Below are positions 1 through 8,728 of a stretch of DNA of 64,000 bases, piece by piece. The stretch comes from Caballeronia arationis. Its GTDB lineage: Bacteria; Pseudomonadota; Gammaproteobacteria; Burkholderiales; Burkholderiaceae. The stretch covers positions 62,001-126,000 of the forward strand of contig NZ_FCOG02000008.1 of assembly GCF_001544975.2 (NCBI RefSeq), read 5' to 3'. A program made the position numbers and the translations under genes. The notes beneath the pieces are model-generated. The model worked only from the letters and a program-made list of their open reading frames with translations, made no database searches and had not been told where the DNA came from. Every line of letters begins with the position of its first letter. The stretch's first letter is position 1.

Positions 1-87
1 CATAACCGCTTTGCTATCGCGCCGTAAGCGGTGTTGGTGCCGGTTGCGCTTCGAAGTGTTCTGAAGCATCCGTCCGGGCCACCAAAC

Positions 88-112
88 AAAAAGGGAAGCT
101 CGGCTTCCCCTT
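88..112 (-). terminator. Intrinsic terminator of the tRNA-Gly array
   Basis: Read on the minus strand, a GGGAAGC stem closes around a short loop onto GCTTCCC and is followed by a T run. It lies a few bases after the CCA end of the last tRNA-Gly gene, so it should end the pgsA/tRNA transcript. Left of it (1-87) I see nothing I can support as a gene. Confidence 0.75.
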
Positions 113-115
113 GAT

Positions 116-191
116 TGGAGCGGGAGACGAGTCTCGAACTCGCGACCTCAACCTTGGCAAGGTTGCGCTCTACCAACTGAGCTACTCCCGC
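116..191 (-). tRNA. tRNA-Gly (GCC anticodon), copy 3 in transcription order
   Basis: 76 nt including an encoded CCA. The minus strand gives GCGGGAG paired with CTCCCGC in the acceptor stem, a D arm with AGCTCAGTTGG, an anticodon loop TTGCCAA (anticodon GCC) and a T arm with GTTCGAGAC. It is identical to the two other copies and is nearest the terminator. Confidence 0.97.
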
Positions 192-250
192 ATTGTCCTG
201 CACTTTCCTGCCACATCACCGCTGTGCCAGACAGCGACGACTTCAAAACC

Positions 251-326
251 TGGAGCGGGAGACGAGTCTCGAACTCGCGACCTCAACCTTGGCAAGGTTG
301 CGCTCTACCAACTGAGCTACTCCCGC
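251..326 (-). tRNA. tRNA-Gly (GCC anticodon), copy 2
   Basis: Identical in all 76 bases to the copies at 116-191 and 386-461: same acceptor stem, GCC anticodon and encoded CCA. The 59-nt spacers on both sides are also identical, so this copy arose by recent tandem duplication or is kept uniform by gene conversion. Confidence 0.97.
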
Positions 327-385
327 ATTGTCCTGCACTTTCCTGCCACATCACCGCTGTGCCAGACAGCGACGACTTCAAAACC

Positions 386-461
386 TGGAGCGGGAGACGA
401 GTCTCGAACTCGCGACCTCAACCTTGGCAAGGTTGCGCTCTACCAACTGAGCTACTCCCGC
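386..461 (-). tRNA. tRNA-Gly (GCC anticodon), copy 1 (promoter-proximal)
   Basis: First tRNA-Gly of the array on the minus strand, 76 nt with encoded CCA and GCC anticodon. It lies about 50 nt downstream of the start expected from the TTGACA-N17-CATAAT promoter at 521-549, so the three tRNAs can be made independently of pgsA. Confidence 0.97.
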
Positions 462-520
462 ATATTGCTTCTTTGCCTTCGTTTTGCGCTTTGTTTCAGC
501 GCTCACTCGACAGAAACGAG

Positions 521-549
521 ATTATGTAGAAGCCTCGATGCGGTGTCAA
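521..549 (-). promoter_or_regulatory. Sigma-70 promoter of the tRNA-Gly array
   Basis: On the minus strand TTGACA (549-544) is followed after exactly 17 nt by CATAAT (526-521): a consensus -35 and a 5/6 -10. Transcription should start near 513, about 50 nt before the first tRNA-Gly. It sits in the gap between the pgsA stop and the array. Confidence 0.75.
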
Positions 550-585
550 TAGTTTTGTATGCGCCCTTTCACTCTTCGACGCAAT

Positions 586-1182
586 TTATAACGTGCCGCC
601 GCGTTCGCGGATCTGCGGCCACGCGAGCTTCATGTAGTAGAGCATCGACCACACGGTGAGGAACGCCGCGACATAGATGAGCCACAGGCCCCACACACGC
701 GTATCGATGACGAACTGCGTCCCGTAGATGTGCAGCGGCCCGTAGAAAAGCAGCATCGGGATAGCGACCATCTGGCACACGGTCTTGAACTTGCCGAGCT
801 GGTTCACGGCGACGCTCTTCGACGCCCCGATCTGCGCCATCCATTCGCGCAGCGCCGAAATGGTGATCTCGCGTCCGACGATCACGAGCGCGATCACCGC
901 GTTCAGGCGCATCAACTGCACGAGCACGAGGAGCGCGGCGGTGACCATCAGCTTGTCGGCGACGGGATCGAGAAACGCCCCGAATGACGACGTCTGGTTG
1001 AGCTTGCGTGCGAGAAAGCCGTCGAACCAGTCGGTGAGCGCGGCGAGCACGAAGATGACCATCGCGAGCAGGTTGCGATGCTCCGGGCTCATCATCACGT
1101 CCGGCAGATAGAAGATGCCCACGACGAGCGGAATCAGCACGATTCGCAGCCACGTCAGAAAGATCGGTAGGTTGAACGGCAT
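586..1182 (-). CDS. pgsA: CDP-diacylglycerol--glycerol-3-phosphate 3-phosphatidyltransferase
   Basis: Makes phosphatidylglycerophosphate from CDP-diacylglycerol and glycerol-3-phosphate in the inner membrane, the committed step to phosphatidylglycerol and cardiolipin. The 198-aa product begins MPFNLPIFLTWLRIVLIP, as the family does, and carries the CDP-alcohol phosphotransferase signature (LTDWFDGFLARKLNQTS, with GAFLDPVADK following) and several hydrophobic segments. The frame stays open upstream to 1257, but the ATG at 1182 gives the usual N-terminus. It lies downstream of uvrC on the same strand, with the tRNA-Gly genes after it. Confidence 0.95.
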   Translation of the reverse strand: MPFNLPIFLTWLRIVLIPLVVGIFYLPDVMMSPEHRNLLAMVIFVLAALTDWFDGFLARKLNQTSSFGAFLDPVADKLMVTAALLVLVQLMRLNAVIALVIVGREITISALREWMAQIGASKSVAVNQLGKFKTVCQMVAIPMLLFYGPLHIYGTQFVIDTRVWGLWLIYVAAFLTVWSMLYYMKLAWPQIRERGGTL

Positions 1183-1287
1183 CGGCTCAGGCGAAGCAAC
1201 GTGTAAGGGAGGTGCCATTGTGCCGCTTGACACCTCATGCCACAAGGCAAGCGCCACGGCCGCCCCCAGGCGGCCCGGCGCGGCGGT

Positions 1288-3444
1288 TCAGTGCAACTGC
1301 TTGTAGATCTGCTCGGCGAGCGCGTGCGAGATGCCTTCGACGCTCGCCAGGTCCTCGACGCTCGCCGCCTGCACGCCGCGCAATCCGCCAAAGCGCGACA
1401 GGAGCCGCTGGCGCCGTTTCGCGCCGACGCCTTCTAGTTCTTCCAGCCGCGACGTCTGCCTCGTCTTCGCCCGCTTCGCGCGCATGCCGGTGATCGCGAA
1501 GCGGTGCGCCTCGTCGCGGATCTGCGCGACGAGCATCAGCGCCGCGCTTTCCTTGCCGAGTTCGAGCGGCGCCCGTTGATCGGCGAAGATCAGCGTCTCC
1601 AGGCCGACCTTGCGCCCTTCGCCCTTCGCGGCGCCGACCAGCATCCCGCGATCGAGCCCGAGTTCCGCGAACACCTGGCGCGCGATTTCCACCTGACCCT
1701 TGCCGCCGTCGATCAGCACGATATTCGGCAAGAGACCGCCCGCCGCGACCGGCTCGGCCGCATCGGGCGTGACGTTGGGATCGGCGGCGTCTTCCGGTTG
1801 CAGCGTCGTAGCTTCGTCGGCGGCGTTGGCCGCGGCCTGCGCGACCATTTTCTCGTAGCGGCGCGTGAGGACCTGGCGCATCGCGGCGTAGTCGTCGCCG
1901 GGCGTGATGCCGGTGATGTTGTAGCGCCGGTATTCGCCCGACTGCATCTTGTGATGGTGGTACACGACGCACGACGCCTGCGTCGCCTCGCCCATCGTAT
2001 GGCTGATGTCGAAACACTCGATGCGCAGCTGCGCGAGGTCGTTCATTTCGAGGCTGAGCGTCTCGGCGAGCGCGCGCGTGCGGGCCTGTTGCGAGCCTTG
2101 CTCGGAAAGCAGGCGCGCGAGCGCGAGCTTCGCGTTCTGTTCGGCCATCGAGAGCCATACGCGCTTTTGGCCCTGCGGCTGGCGCAGGAGCGTGACCTTG
2201 TGCCCGGCCTGCTCGATCAAAAGATCGACCAGCTCGCGGCTCGCCGGCGCGTGGCTCACGACCAGCACGGGCGGCACGCGGTTGCCGATGTAATGCTGCG
2301 CGATGAACGCTTCGAGCACTTCCGATTCGAGCGCGCCTTCGCGACTCGGTGCCGGTTCGGGCTCGGGCGACGATTCCTGCTCCTGCTCCTGCTCCTGCTC
2401 GGGCGCGGTTGCGTCCATCGCGCCGCCGCTTTCTTCGGGCGCGCCATCGAGCAGCAACGCGGTCTCCTCGACCCCGACTTCCTCGATGACGATCGGCGCC
2501 ACGCCCTCGATCAGTTCGAGGTCATCAGGGTGCGCGGCGTCCTCGGCGGTTTCGTCCCCGATGCCGAGCGCCGATTCGACGTGCGCCGGGAAATAGGCCT
2601 TGTCGCCGAGATGACGGCCGCCGCGCACCATCGCGAGATTCACGCACACCTTCCCGCCCAGCGCGACAACCGCGAGGATATCGACGTCGTTGTCGCCGCC
2701 CACTTCGATCGCCTGCTGGTGCAGCACCGTCGACAGCGAACTCATCTGGTTGCGCACGGCCGCGGCCTGCTCGAATTTCAGTTCGGCGGCAAAGCCGTGC
2801 ATCTTCTGTTCGAGCTCCTTCATCACTTCGCCCTGCCGTCCGAGCAGGAAGCGCGATGCATTGGCGACGTCGCGCGCGTAGTCTTCCTCGTTGATCGCGC
2901 CGACACACGGCGCGGTGCAGCGCGAGATCTGGTGCAAAAGGCACGGCCGCGTGCGGTTGGTGAAGACCGAATCCTCGCAGGTGCGCAACTGGAACACGCG
3001 CTGGAGGATCTGGATGCTCTCGCGCACCGCCCACGCGCTCGGGAACGGGCCGAAGTACTGGTTCTTCTTGTCGACGGCGCCGCGGTAGTACGCCATCCGG
3101 GGAAACTGATGGCCGGTCAGTTTCAGATACGGATATGACTTGTCATCGCGAAACAGGATGTTGTAACGCGGCGTCAGCGCTTTGATGAGATTGTTCTCAA
3201 GCAACAGCGCCTCGGCTTCGGAACGCGTGACGGTCGTCTCGATCTTGCGGATGCGCGTCACCATCATCGCAATACGCGGCGAATGCAGCGTCTTCGTGAA
3301 ATAGCTCGACACGCGCTTTTTCAGGTTGCGCGCCTTGCCGACGTACAGCACGGCGCCCTCGGCGTCGTAGTAGCGATATACGCCGGGCAGGTTCGGCAAC
3401 TGGGCGAGAATCTTCTTGGGGTCGAAAACGTCGGTGTCTGTCAT
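1288..3444 (-). CDS. uvrC: UvrABC system protein C
   Basis: Makes the two incisions in nucleotide excision repair after UvrAB loads damage onto UvrB. The 718-aa product has an N-terminal GIY-YIG nuclease ([20 protein letters not shown]), a UVR motif near residues 205-240 that binds UvrB, a C-terminal RNase H-like nuclease with [10 protein letters not shown], and tandem helix-hairpin-helix motifs at the end. It is about 100 residues longer than E. coli UvrC because of an acidic, Gln/Glu-rich insert around residues 325-375. Its upstream region is now interrupted by the group II intron, 91 bp before the start codon. Confidence 0.97.
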   Translation of the reverse strand: MTDTDVFDPKKILAQLPNLPGVYRYYDAEGAVLYVGKARNLKKRVSSYFTKTLHSPRIAMMVTRIRKIETTVTRSEAEALLLENNLIKALTPRYNILFRDDKSYPYLKLTGHQFPRMAYYRGAVDKKNQYFGPFPSAWAVRESIQILQRVFQLRTCEDSVFTNRTRPCLLHQISRCTAPCVGAINEEDYARDVANASRFLLGRQGEVMKELEQKMHGFAAELKFEQAAAVRNQMSSLSTVLHQQAIEVGGDNDVDILAVVALGGKVCVNLAMVRGGRHLGDKAYFPAHVESALGIGDETAEDAAHPDDLELIEGVAPIVIEEVGVEETALLLDGAPEESGGAMDATAPEQEQEQEQESSPEPEPAPSREGALESEVLEAFIAQHYIGNRVPPVLVVSHAPASRELVDLLIEQAGHKVTLLRQPQGQKRVWLSMAEQNAKLALARLLSEQGSQQARTRALAETLSLEMNDLAQLRIECFDISHTMGEATQASCVVYHHHKMQSGEYRRYNITGITPGDDYAAMRQVLTRRYEKMVAQAAANAADEATTLQPEDAADPNVTPDAAEPVAAGGLLPNIVLIDGGKGQVEIARQVFAELGLDRGMLVGAAKGEGRKVGLETLIFADQRAPLELGKESAALMLVAQIRDEAHRFAITGMRAKRAKTRQTSRLEELEGVGAKRRQRLLSRFGGLRGVQAASVEDLASVEGISHALAEQIYKQLH

Positions 3445-3575
3445 GCAGCTAAACGAAGCGGAAAGTGCGCGGCGAGCGGGCCATGCCTGCTGTCAAGCGG
3501 CAGTGGGCTGGCTGTGAAGCAATCGGCGCTGTCTGTCGGGTAGCCCGACTTTCTTGCGAAAGCCGGGCCCCCCGA

Positions 3576-3609
3576 GAACCGTACGTGCGAGTTTCCCCGC
3601 ATTCGGCTC
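3576..3609 (-). other. Group II intron domain V (catalytic core)
   Basis: The minus strand reads GAGCCGAATGCGGGGAAAC then TCGCACGTACGGTTC, the classic 34-nt domain V with a GAAA tetraloop. This is the metal-binding catalytic hairpin needed for splicing. The stop codon of the intron protein (3614) lies four bases upstream, so the reading frame ends at the domain IV/V border. Domain VI follows at about 3536-3575. Confidence 0.93.
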
Positions 3610-3613
3610 AAAT

Positions 3614-5332
3614 CTACAAACAAAGTTCTGTCGACGACAGAACCGGCTTAGTTACAACCAGCTTACCAGCGTGCACTTGCTGATGGCAGTGCGGGTGAAG
3701 CAGCACCCGGTTGGATAAAGCGTCGGTACCGCCATGCATCCGATATTCCAGTTGATGGTCGTGCCAGCCCGATTCGTCCGTTAAGGCACAGCCACAATGC
3801 GCGCAATGCCCGCCTTGTGACATATACAGCGTCGCCCACTGCTTTCGGTAGCGCATTTGTTCCCACATGCGCCCCTGCCGCAGGGTCTCGCCATATTGCT
3901 CCCATGTCGGATCAAAAGGATTGAACTCGCCCTTGATCCTCGTGTGCCGTTTGATAGCCATACCGCTAAGCTGGTATAGCTCATTCAGCCCCCAACTGCC
4001 GTCTTCGCGTACCGTACGAACCGCAAACACCCAGCGCCGGGCACCGATAGAGTGAAAGTACTTCTGTTTCACCCACACAGCGCTCTTTTGCGGGTGCCTC
4101 CGCTTCGACCACCGCCAGAGCTTCCGAAAAATCAGATGCTCCATGCGGCTGTACGTCTGCTTGGCCGAGACCGGACGGTGGTACTGCGCCCATCCGCGCA
4201 ACATCGGGTTCAGCAGTTGGATTAGACCCCCCTGCTTTACCGTTTTGTTGCCGCTGATCGTTTCCGCCACGTTGCGATAAAACGCTTGCGCGTTTTTCTT
4301 GCTCGGCTTGATGAGCAATTTTCCCGAGTACTTCCGGAAATTCCACCCAAGGAAATCGAAGCCTTCATCAATGTGGGTGATGCGCGTTTTCGCCTCAGAC
4401 AGTTGCAGGCCCCGAACCGCAAGGAACGCTTCCACCCAAGGCCTGACCACGCGTTCCAGTATCTCTTTCGAGTCACCGGTAATCACGAAGTCATCCGCGT
4501 ATCGCACCACATTGACCTTCAACTTCTTAGCTTTGACGATCCCGAATTTCGCACCGAGGTGCGCAACCAGTTCACGCTCCAGCCCGTTCAGCGTCACATT
4601 CGCCAGCGTCGGGGAGATGATCCCTCCCTGCGGCGTACCGGCCTCAGTCGCCTGTAGCTGACCCTTGTAAATCAGGCCAGCCTTCAACCACTTCCGGAGA
4701 ATCTCCCTGTCCATGGGGACATGGTTTGCCAGCCAGTCGTGGTTGATGTGGTCAAAGCAGCCTTTGATATCCGCTTCCAGTACCCATCGGGACGAATCCT
4801 TCCGGGACGTGCAAGCGCGTACCTGACCCATAGCATCAGCTGTCGAGCGGTTTATCCTGAACCCATATGAATTCGGGTCGCTCGTCGATTCCGACACTGG
4901 CTCCAAAGCCAGCAGATACAGAGCCTGCATCGCCCTGTCCCGCATGGTCGGAATGCCCAGAGGGCGTTCCTTTCCATTGGCTTTGGGGATAAAGACTCTC
5001 CGTAATGGCAGAGGCTTGTATCCACGCCGCTTCAACCTGCCGATAGCTTCCCACCGGCTTTCAGGCGAATCCCACAGTTCGCGATCGACTCCAGCCGTTC
5101 GCGCCCCCTGGTTCTGCGTAACACGTCGTACCGCATACAGCTTCGCGGATAACGTGCGAGTCAGCATCCATTGCAGGGCTTTCACCCTGCGCCAGTCACT
5201 TTCCCGCGTCGCCTTCGCAATTCGAATCTGCATCCCTCGCACGTTCCGTTCAACCCGACGCCAATCTACGGCGTTCCAATTGTCCGGCGCGTGGGTAAGC
5301 GCAGACCCGGTCTTTCGACCAGATACTTTCAT
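3614..5332 (-). CDS. ltrA: Group II intron reverse transcriptase/maturase with HNH endonuclease
   Basis: The 572-aa intron protein helps its RNA splice and copies it into new DNA sites. Reverse transcriptase motifs run from about residue 110 (RRVFIPKANGKERPLGIPT) through AGTPQGGIISP to the catalytic YADD at 278-281. The thumb/maturase X domain follows (about 360-450). The C-terminal HNH endonuclease is intact: Cys510/Cys513, the DHQ segment near 525, GG 534-535, Asn541, Cys549 and His550/554. All domains are full length with no frameshift, so the element looks mobility-competent. A strong AGGAGA-type ribosome site precedes the ATG. Confidence 0.95.
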   Translation of the reverse strand: MKVSGRKTGSALTHAPDNWNAVDWRRVERNVRGMQIRIAKATRESDWRRVKALQWMLTRTLSAKLYAVRRVTQNQGARTAGVDRELWDSPESRWEAIGRLKRRGYKPLPLRRVFIPKANGKERPLGIPTMRDRAMQALYLLALEPVSESTSDPNSYGFRINRSTADAMGQVRACTSRKDSSRWVLEADIKGCFDHINHDWLANHVPMDREILRKWLKAGLIYKGQLQATEAGTPQGGIISPTLANVTLNGLERELVAHLGAKFGIVKAKKLKVNVVRYADDFVITGDSKEILERVVRPWVEAFLAVRGLQLSEAKTRITHIDEGFDFLGWNFRKYSGKLLIKPSKKNAQAFYRNVAETISGNKTVKQGGLIQLLNPMLRGWAQYHRPVSAKQTYSRMEHLIFRKLWRWSKRRHPQKSAVWVKQKYFHSIGARRWVFAVRTVREDGSWGLNELYQLSGMAIKRHTRIKGEFNPFDPTWEQYGETLRQGRMWEQMRYRKQWATLYMSQGGHCAHCGCALTDESGWHDHQLEYRMHGGTDALSNRVLLHPHCHQQVHAGKLVVTKPVLSSTELCL

Positions 5333-6466
5333 GCTGCTCTCCTACTTGGAAGAAGTCCCCAGGCAGAAGGCGCATCTCCCCCAGAGGGGCAGACACACCC
5401 CTCTGGGGAACAACAGACATCTCAATAGGAGCGCATGCGCCCCTATCTCGGACAAACACCTCAGTACGAGCGCATGCGCTCGCACCTAACCAAGTTACAG
5501 AGTGTAGTCAGCCGCCTTGCGACGGTAGACCAGACGGAAGTCTGCCCGCTTTCGCGTGGAGTAATGTCTCAACCCCTATCCAGGCCATTACAGCCGACAT
5601 TCGCTTTTTCCGTCCTCCCATACCTGCACAATCAACAGCGTCCCTTACGGTTCGCCTGCCAGCCAAAAGACAGCTGGCAACCATACAGGCTTACCACGTT
5701 CCCGGCATGTCACACGACTGACGTAGGTTCTGCCTATCCCCCGGTGGCTTGACAACGACGTAGCCCAAATTCTAAGTGGACTAACCAGCCACGTACCTTT
5801 TGGTTAGAGCCCGATGTTCAAGCAGCTTTGGCTCCTCACTGGTAACGAGGTTTATCAGCAGTTCACATACGTTAACCCTATCAGCCAGCCTAGCTCCTCG
5901 ACCGCTTTGCTGCTAGGAGTGTCCAGACCAATCCCTCGCGGGAAGGGCCTGCCCGAAACATCCGGAGGCTACATTGTCAGAAGAGCTTCACACCCCACCG
6001 TTGCCAGTGACGCATGTCTTCTTAGGCTACTGCTGGTCGTACAGCAGGTTCACTGTCCTCGCCGTACAACTGACGAGGCCAAACAATGACACACCGAGCT
6101 TTCGCTCGTATCGGTTCGCGAATCCATTGCCGCTGACGGCGCAGGAATTACATACATCACTCCACCCTGTCGGCGGAGGTGAAGCCGCTGACGGGGCGGA
6201 ACCTGACGGTAATCAGGTCAATGCAATGCGAGCTCTCGGAGAATGTGCTCTACCGAGACTCGTATGAACGAGACCCGGCAAACCTCTACCGGCTCTCGCT
6301 TCGCTAAAAGAGATACCCCGCTTCTGAGCAGTTGCGTCGAGGGACTCACGCCCCTTCCCGATGCTCCACGTGATATCTTCGCGACCGGTTAGGCTCATAC
6401 AGACGCCTCCTTTGTCGCTAGTCGATGCCCCTTACGTTGGGGCTACCCGGACACGAGCGTGCGTGT
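5333..6466 (-). ncRNA. Group II intron 5' RNA (domains I-III and start of domain IV)
   Basis: About 1.1 kb of intron RNA lies between the 5' end and the protein start, longer than the roughly 500-700 nt usual for compact bacterial introns. It contains the EBS sites. Nearest the start codon is a run of three strong inverted repeats: 5379-5410 (CCCCAGAGGGG with its complement), one around 5427-5449 and one around 5466-5484, the last two centred on GCGCATGCGC. Their position just before the start codon suits domain IV, where maturases bind and block their own translation. The short open frames here are not genes. Confidence 0.7.
5768..5842 (-). other. Intron EBS1 and EBS2 exon-recognition sequences
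   Basis: EBS1 (minus strand, 5774-5768) reads TAGAATT and pairs over seven bases, with one G-U, with GATTCTA, the last seven bases of the 5' exon (6478-6472). EBS2 (5842-5838) reads CCAGT and pairs with ACTGG just upstream in the exon. Their order, EBS2 about 65 nt before EBS1, fits domain I. This independently supports the 5' splice site at 6471/6472. Confidence 0.75.
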
Positions 6467-6525
6467 CGCACTAGAATCGCCAGTTTAGATCATTACGCGG
6501 CTCGTTCGCCGCGCGAGGCGCGTCC

Positions 6526-7728
6526 ATGGCCACAGCCGCTCACTCCCCGGAAATCGCGTGCGACATTTTCTGCGCGGTCATCGACAACTTCGGCGACATC
6601 GGCGTCTGCTGGCGCCTAGCGCGCCAGCTCGCTGACGAGCACGGCTGGCAGGTGCGCCTATTCGTCGACGATCTGCGGGCTTTTCACGCGCTCTGCCACG
6701 CCGTCGACCCGGCCCTCGCGCGGCAGGAGGCGGCCGGCGTCGTGATCGAGCACTGGCACGAGCCGTCGCACGCGGGCGAGGTCCTGCAGATCGCCGATGT
6801 CGTGATCGAGGCGTTCGGGTGTGAACTGCCGCCCGTGTACGTCGCGGCGATGGCGCGGCGCGAGCGCAAGCCGGTGTGGATCAATCTCGAATATCTGAGC
6901 GCGGAGGACTGGGTTGCGGATTTCCATCTGCGGCCGTCGCCGCATCCGCGCTTTCCGCTCGTGAAGACGTTCTTCTTTCCCGGCCTCGGCCCCGGCACGG
7001 GCGGCGTGCTGAAGGAGCGCACGCTCGATGCCGGGCGCGTCGCGTTCGACCGCGATGCCTGGTGGCGGGAGCGTGTCGGCACGGCGCCGCCGAGCGCGGA
7101 ACGCACGGTCGTATCGCTGTTCGCCTACGAGAATCCCGCGATCGACACGCTGCTGGCTCAATGGCGCGATGCTGCGTCGCCGGTCGTGCTGCTCGTGCCG
7201 CAAGGGCGCATTTCGGGCGCGGTCGCCCGGTTTTTCGGCCTCCCGCAGTTCGCGGCGGGCGACTCGGCCACGCTCGGCTCGCTCGCCGCGTACGCGATCG
7301 GGTTCGTCGAACAGCCGCAATTCGACGCCCTGCTGTGGGCTGCCGATATCAACTTCGTGCGCGGCGAGGATTCGTTCGTGCGAGCACAGTGGGCGCAAAA
7401 GCCGTTCGTCTGGCACATCTACCCGCAATCCGACCACGCCCATTTGCCGAAGCTCGACGCCGCTCTCGCCCATTACGCGAGCGGCCTGCCCGACGCGGCC
7501 CGCGAGTCGGTCGCGCGCTTCTGGCACGCCTGGAACGGGGCCGGAACGCCGGACTGGGCGGATTTCTGGCGACATCGCGCGCTGCTCGACGCGCGCGCTG
7601 CGCAATGGGCGACGGAACTCGCCGCCGTCGGCGATCTGGCGGGCAATCTGGCGGCGCATGCGGCGTCGCATCTCGATGGCAATCTGCCCGCCGAACTGGC
7701 CGAAACCGCAAAAACTCAGTTAAAATAA
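6526..7728 (+). CDS. earP: EF-P arginine rhamnosyltransferase
   Basis: Transfers rhamnose from dTDP-rhamnose to Arg32 of elongation factor P in the cytoplasm; the modified factor relieves ribosomes stalled on polyproline. The 400-aa product has the N-terminal family motif DNFGDIGVCWRLARQL, which carries the catalytic aspartates, and the C-terminal nucleotide-sugar region with NFVRGEDSFVRAQWAQKPFVW. It lies 172 bp upstream of efp on the same strand, the usual pairing. Before the intron arrived it would have been divergent from uvrC across a gap of roughly 140 bp. Confidence 0.96.
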   Translation: MATAAHSPEIACDIFCAVIDNFGDIGVCWRLARQLADEHGWQVRLFVDDLRAFHALCHAVDPALARQEAAGVVIEHWHEPSHAGEVLQIADVVIEAFGCELPPVYVAAMARRERKPVWINLEYLSAEDWVADFHLRPSPHPRFPLVKTFFFPGLGPGTGGVLKERTLDAGRVAFDRDAWWRERVGTAPPSAERTVVSLFAYENPAIDTLLAQWRDAASPVVLLVPQGRISGAVARFFGLPQFAAGDSATLGSLAAYAIGFVEQPQFDALLWAADINFVRGEDSFVRAQWAQKPFVWHIYPQSDHAHLPKLDAALAHYASGLPDAARESVARFWHAWNGAGTPDWADFWRHRALLDARAAQWATELAAVGDLAGNLAAHAASHLDGNLPAELAETAKTQLK

Positions 7729-7900
7729 GCGGTTATCCAACGGCTCGCGTCTTGCGAACTCCGGTTGCGTCGCCGAGCGATGCACGGAAGCGCAGCTCGC
7801 GCCGTCCAGATTTCCCGGCTCCCGCTAATTTGTCGGCGTCCGCCAGCGAAGCTTCGCGGGGCGCTGAAGTATCGAAAGAAACCACAGGACAGTTTTACTT

Positions 7901-8458
7901 ATGAAGACCGCACAAGAACTCCGCGTTGGCAACGTCGTCATGATCGGCAACGATGCCATGGTCGTGCAGAAGGCTGAGTACAACAAGTCGGGCCGCAACT
8001 CGGCTGTCGTGAAGATGAAGTTCCGCAACCTGCTGTCGGCGGGGAACATGGAGTCGGTGTACAAGGCCGACGACAAATTCGACGTCGTGTTGCTCGACCG
8101 CAAGGAAGTGAGCTACTCGTATTTCGCCGACCCGATGTACGTGTTCATGGACGCCGACTACAACCAGTACGAAGTCGAAGCCGAAATGATGGGCGACGCG
8201 CTGAACTACCTCGAAGACGGCATGCCGTGCGAAGTCGTGTTCTACAACGAGAAGGCGATCTCGGTCGAACTGCCGACCACCGTGGTCCGCGAGATCATCT
8301 ACACGGAACCGGCCGTCAAGGGCGACACGTCGTCGGGCAAGGTCCTCAAGACCGCGAAGATCAACACCGGCATGGAATTGCAGGTGCCGCTCTTCTGCAG
8401 TATCGGCGACAAGATCGAAATCGACACGCGTACCAACGAATACCGCAGCCGCGCTTGA
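7901..8458 (+). CDS. efp: Elongation factor P
   Basis: A three-domain, tRNA-shaped protein that enters the ribosomal E site and speeds peptide bonds at consecutive prolines. The 185-aa length is normal. The loop reads [12 protein letters not shown] with Arg at position 32, the residue modified by EarP, rather than the lysine used in E. coli-type EF-P. This matches earP directly upstream. A strong intrinsic terminator follows at 8530-8570. Confidence 0.98.
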   Translation: MKTAQELRVGNVVMIGNDAMVVQKAEYNKSGRNSAVVKMKFRNLLSAGNMESVYKADDKFDVVLLDRKEVSYSYFADPMYVFMDADYNQYEVEAEMMGDALNYLEDGMPCEVVFYNEKAISVELPTTVVREIIYTEPAVKGDTSSGKVLKTAKINTGMELQVPLFCSIGDKIEIDTRTNEYRSRA

Positions 8459-8529
8459 AGCGCTTGAAGTGCATGAGCTGCAGCGGCGCCGGCATCGTCC
8501 GCGCCGCGTGATTCGCAGCAGTCCGCGAA

Positions 8530-8570
8530 GCAAAAGAAAAGCGCCCCGCTCGGGCGCTTTTTCTTTTGCG
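8530..8570 (+). terminator. Intrinsic terminator after efp
   Basis: A long inverted repeat: GCAAAAGAAAAGCGCCC and its near-perfect complement around a CGCTC loop, ending in a T-rich run. It closes the earP-efp unit and separates it from the sigma-54-type promoter about 110 bp downstream. Confidence 0.85.
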
Positions 8571-8678
8571 TGAAGTTTTGGCCGTGTTCAGGCAAACTTT
8601 ACCGGGATTATCTTGAAATAATGGCGCGATCGTCAGTCTGAACAACGACCCGGGCCCTGTTTTCCCGGAATTCGGGCA

Positions 8679-8695
8679 TTGGCACGATTTCTGCT
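8679..8695 (+). promoter_or_regulatory. Sigma-54 (RpoN) promoter for the BON lipoprotein
   Basis: TTGGCACGATTTCTGCT matches the sigma-54 consensus (TTGGCACG, four bases, TTGCW) at all but one conserved base. The -24 GG and -12 GC are separated by the required ten bases. The predicted start is near 8706, which rules out the ATG at 8702 and agrees with 8729 as the lipoprotein start. Inverted half sites GTTCAG (8586-8591) and CTGAAC (8638-8643) upstream could be activator sites, but that is speculative. Confidence 0.75.
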
Positions 8696-8728
8696 GTATC
8701 CATGAATCTCCTACTCGACGACGAACCA

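Larger units (their letters stand above)
116..461. repeat. 135-bp tandem repeat carrying the tRNA-Gly genes
   Basis: The period is exactly 135 bp: 76-bp tRNA-Gly plus a 59-bp spacer. The two full spacers (192-250 and 327-385) are identical. Each spacer holds a small hairpin, CGCTGT and ACAGCG around a five-base loop (220-236 and 355-371), a likely processing signal between the tRNAs. Confidence 0.9.
3535..6471 (-). mobile_element. Group II intron (complete retroelement)
   Basis: A 2937-nt ribozyme-retroelement on the minus strand. The 5' end at 6471 begins GTGCGAC, the conserved group II start. The 3' end at 3535 is set by a canonical 34-nt domain V (3576-3609), followed by a domain VI stem with a candidate branch A at 3541 and the terminal CCCGAC. 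The 5' exon (GATTCTA just before the intron) pairs with an internal EBS1 (see 5768-5842), which fixes the splice site. The encoded protein sits in domain IV. Base composition is visibly less GC-rich than the flanks. It lies in the space between the divergent uvrC and earP genes and breaks no coding sequence. Confidence 0.93.

Noticed and set aside
1..69. Possible gene start on the minus strand running off the left edge (ATG at 69)
   Set aside because: Too short, no ribosome site, and it directly follows a terminator.
116..461. CRISPR-like repeat array
   Set aside because: Only three units, each a complete tRNA, with identical spacers.
111..659. 182-aa frame with repeated peptide units over the tRNA array
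   Set aside because: The repeated peptide is the tRNA-Gly repeat read as protein; tRNA structure explains it.
1504..3138. 544-aa open frame opposite uvrC
   Set aside because: Shadow of uvrC with no recognisable motif.
4944..5752. Open frames opposite or upstream of the intron protein
   Set aside because: They lie in structured intron RNA or opposite the maturase and lack ribosome sites and motifs.
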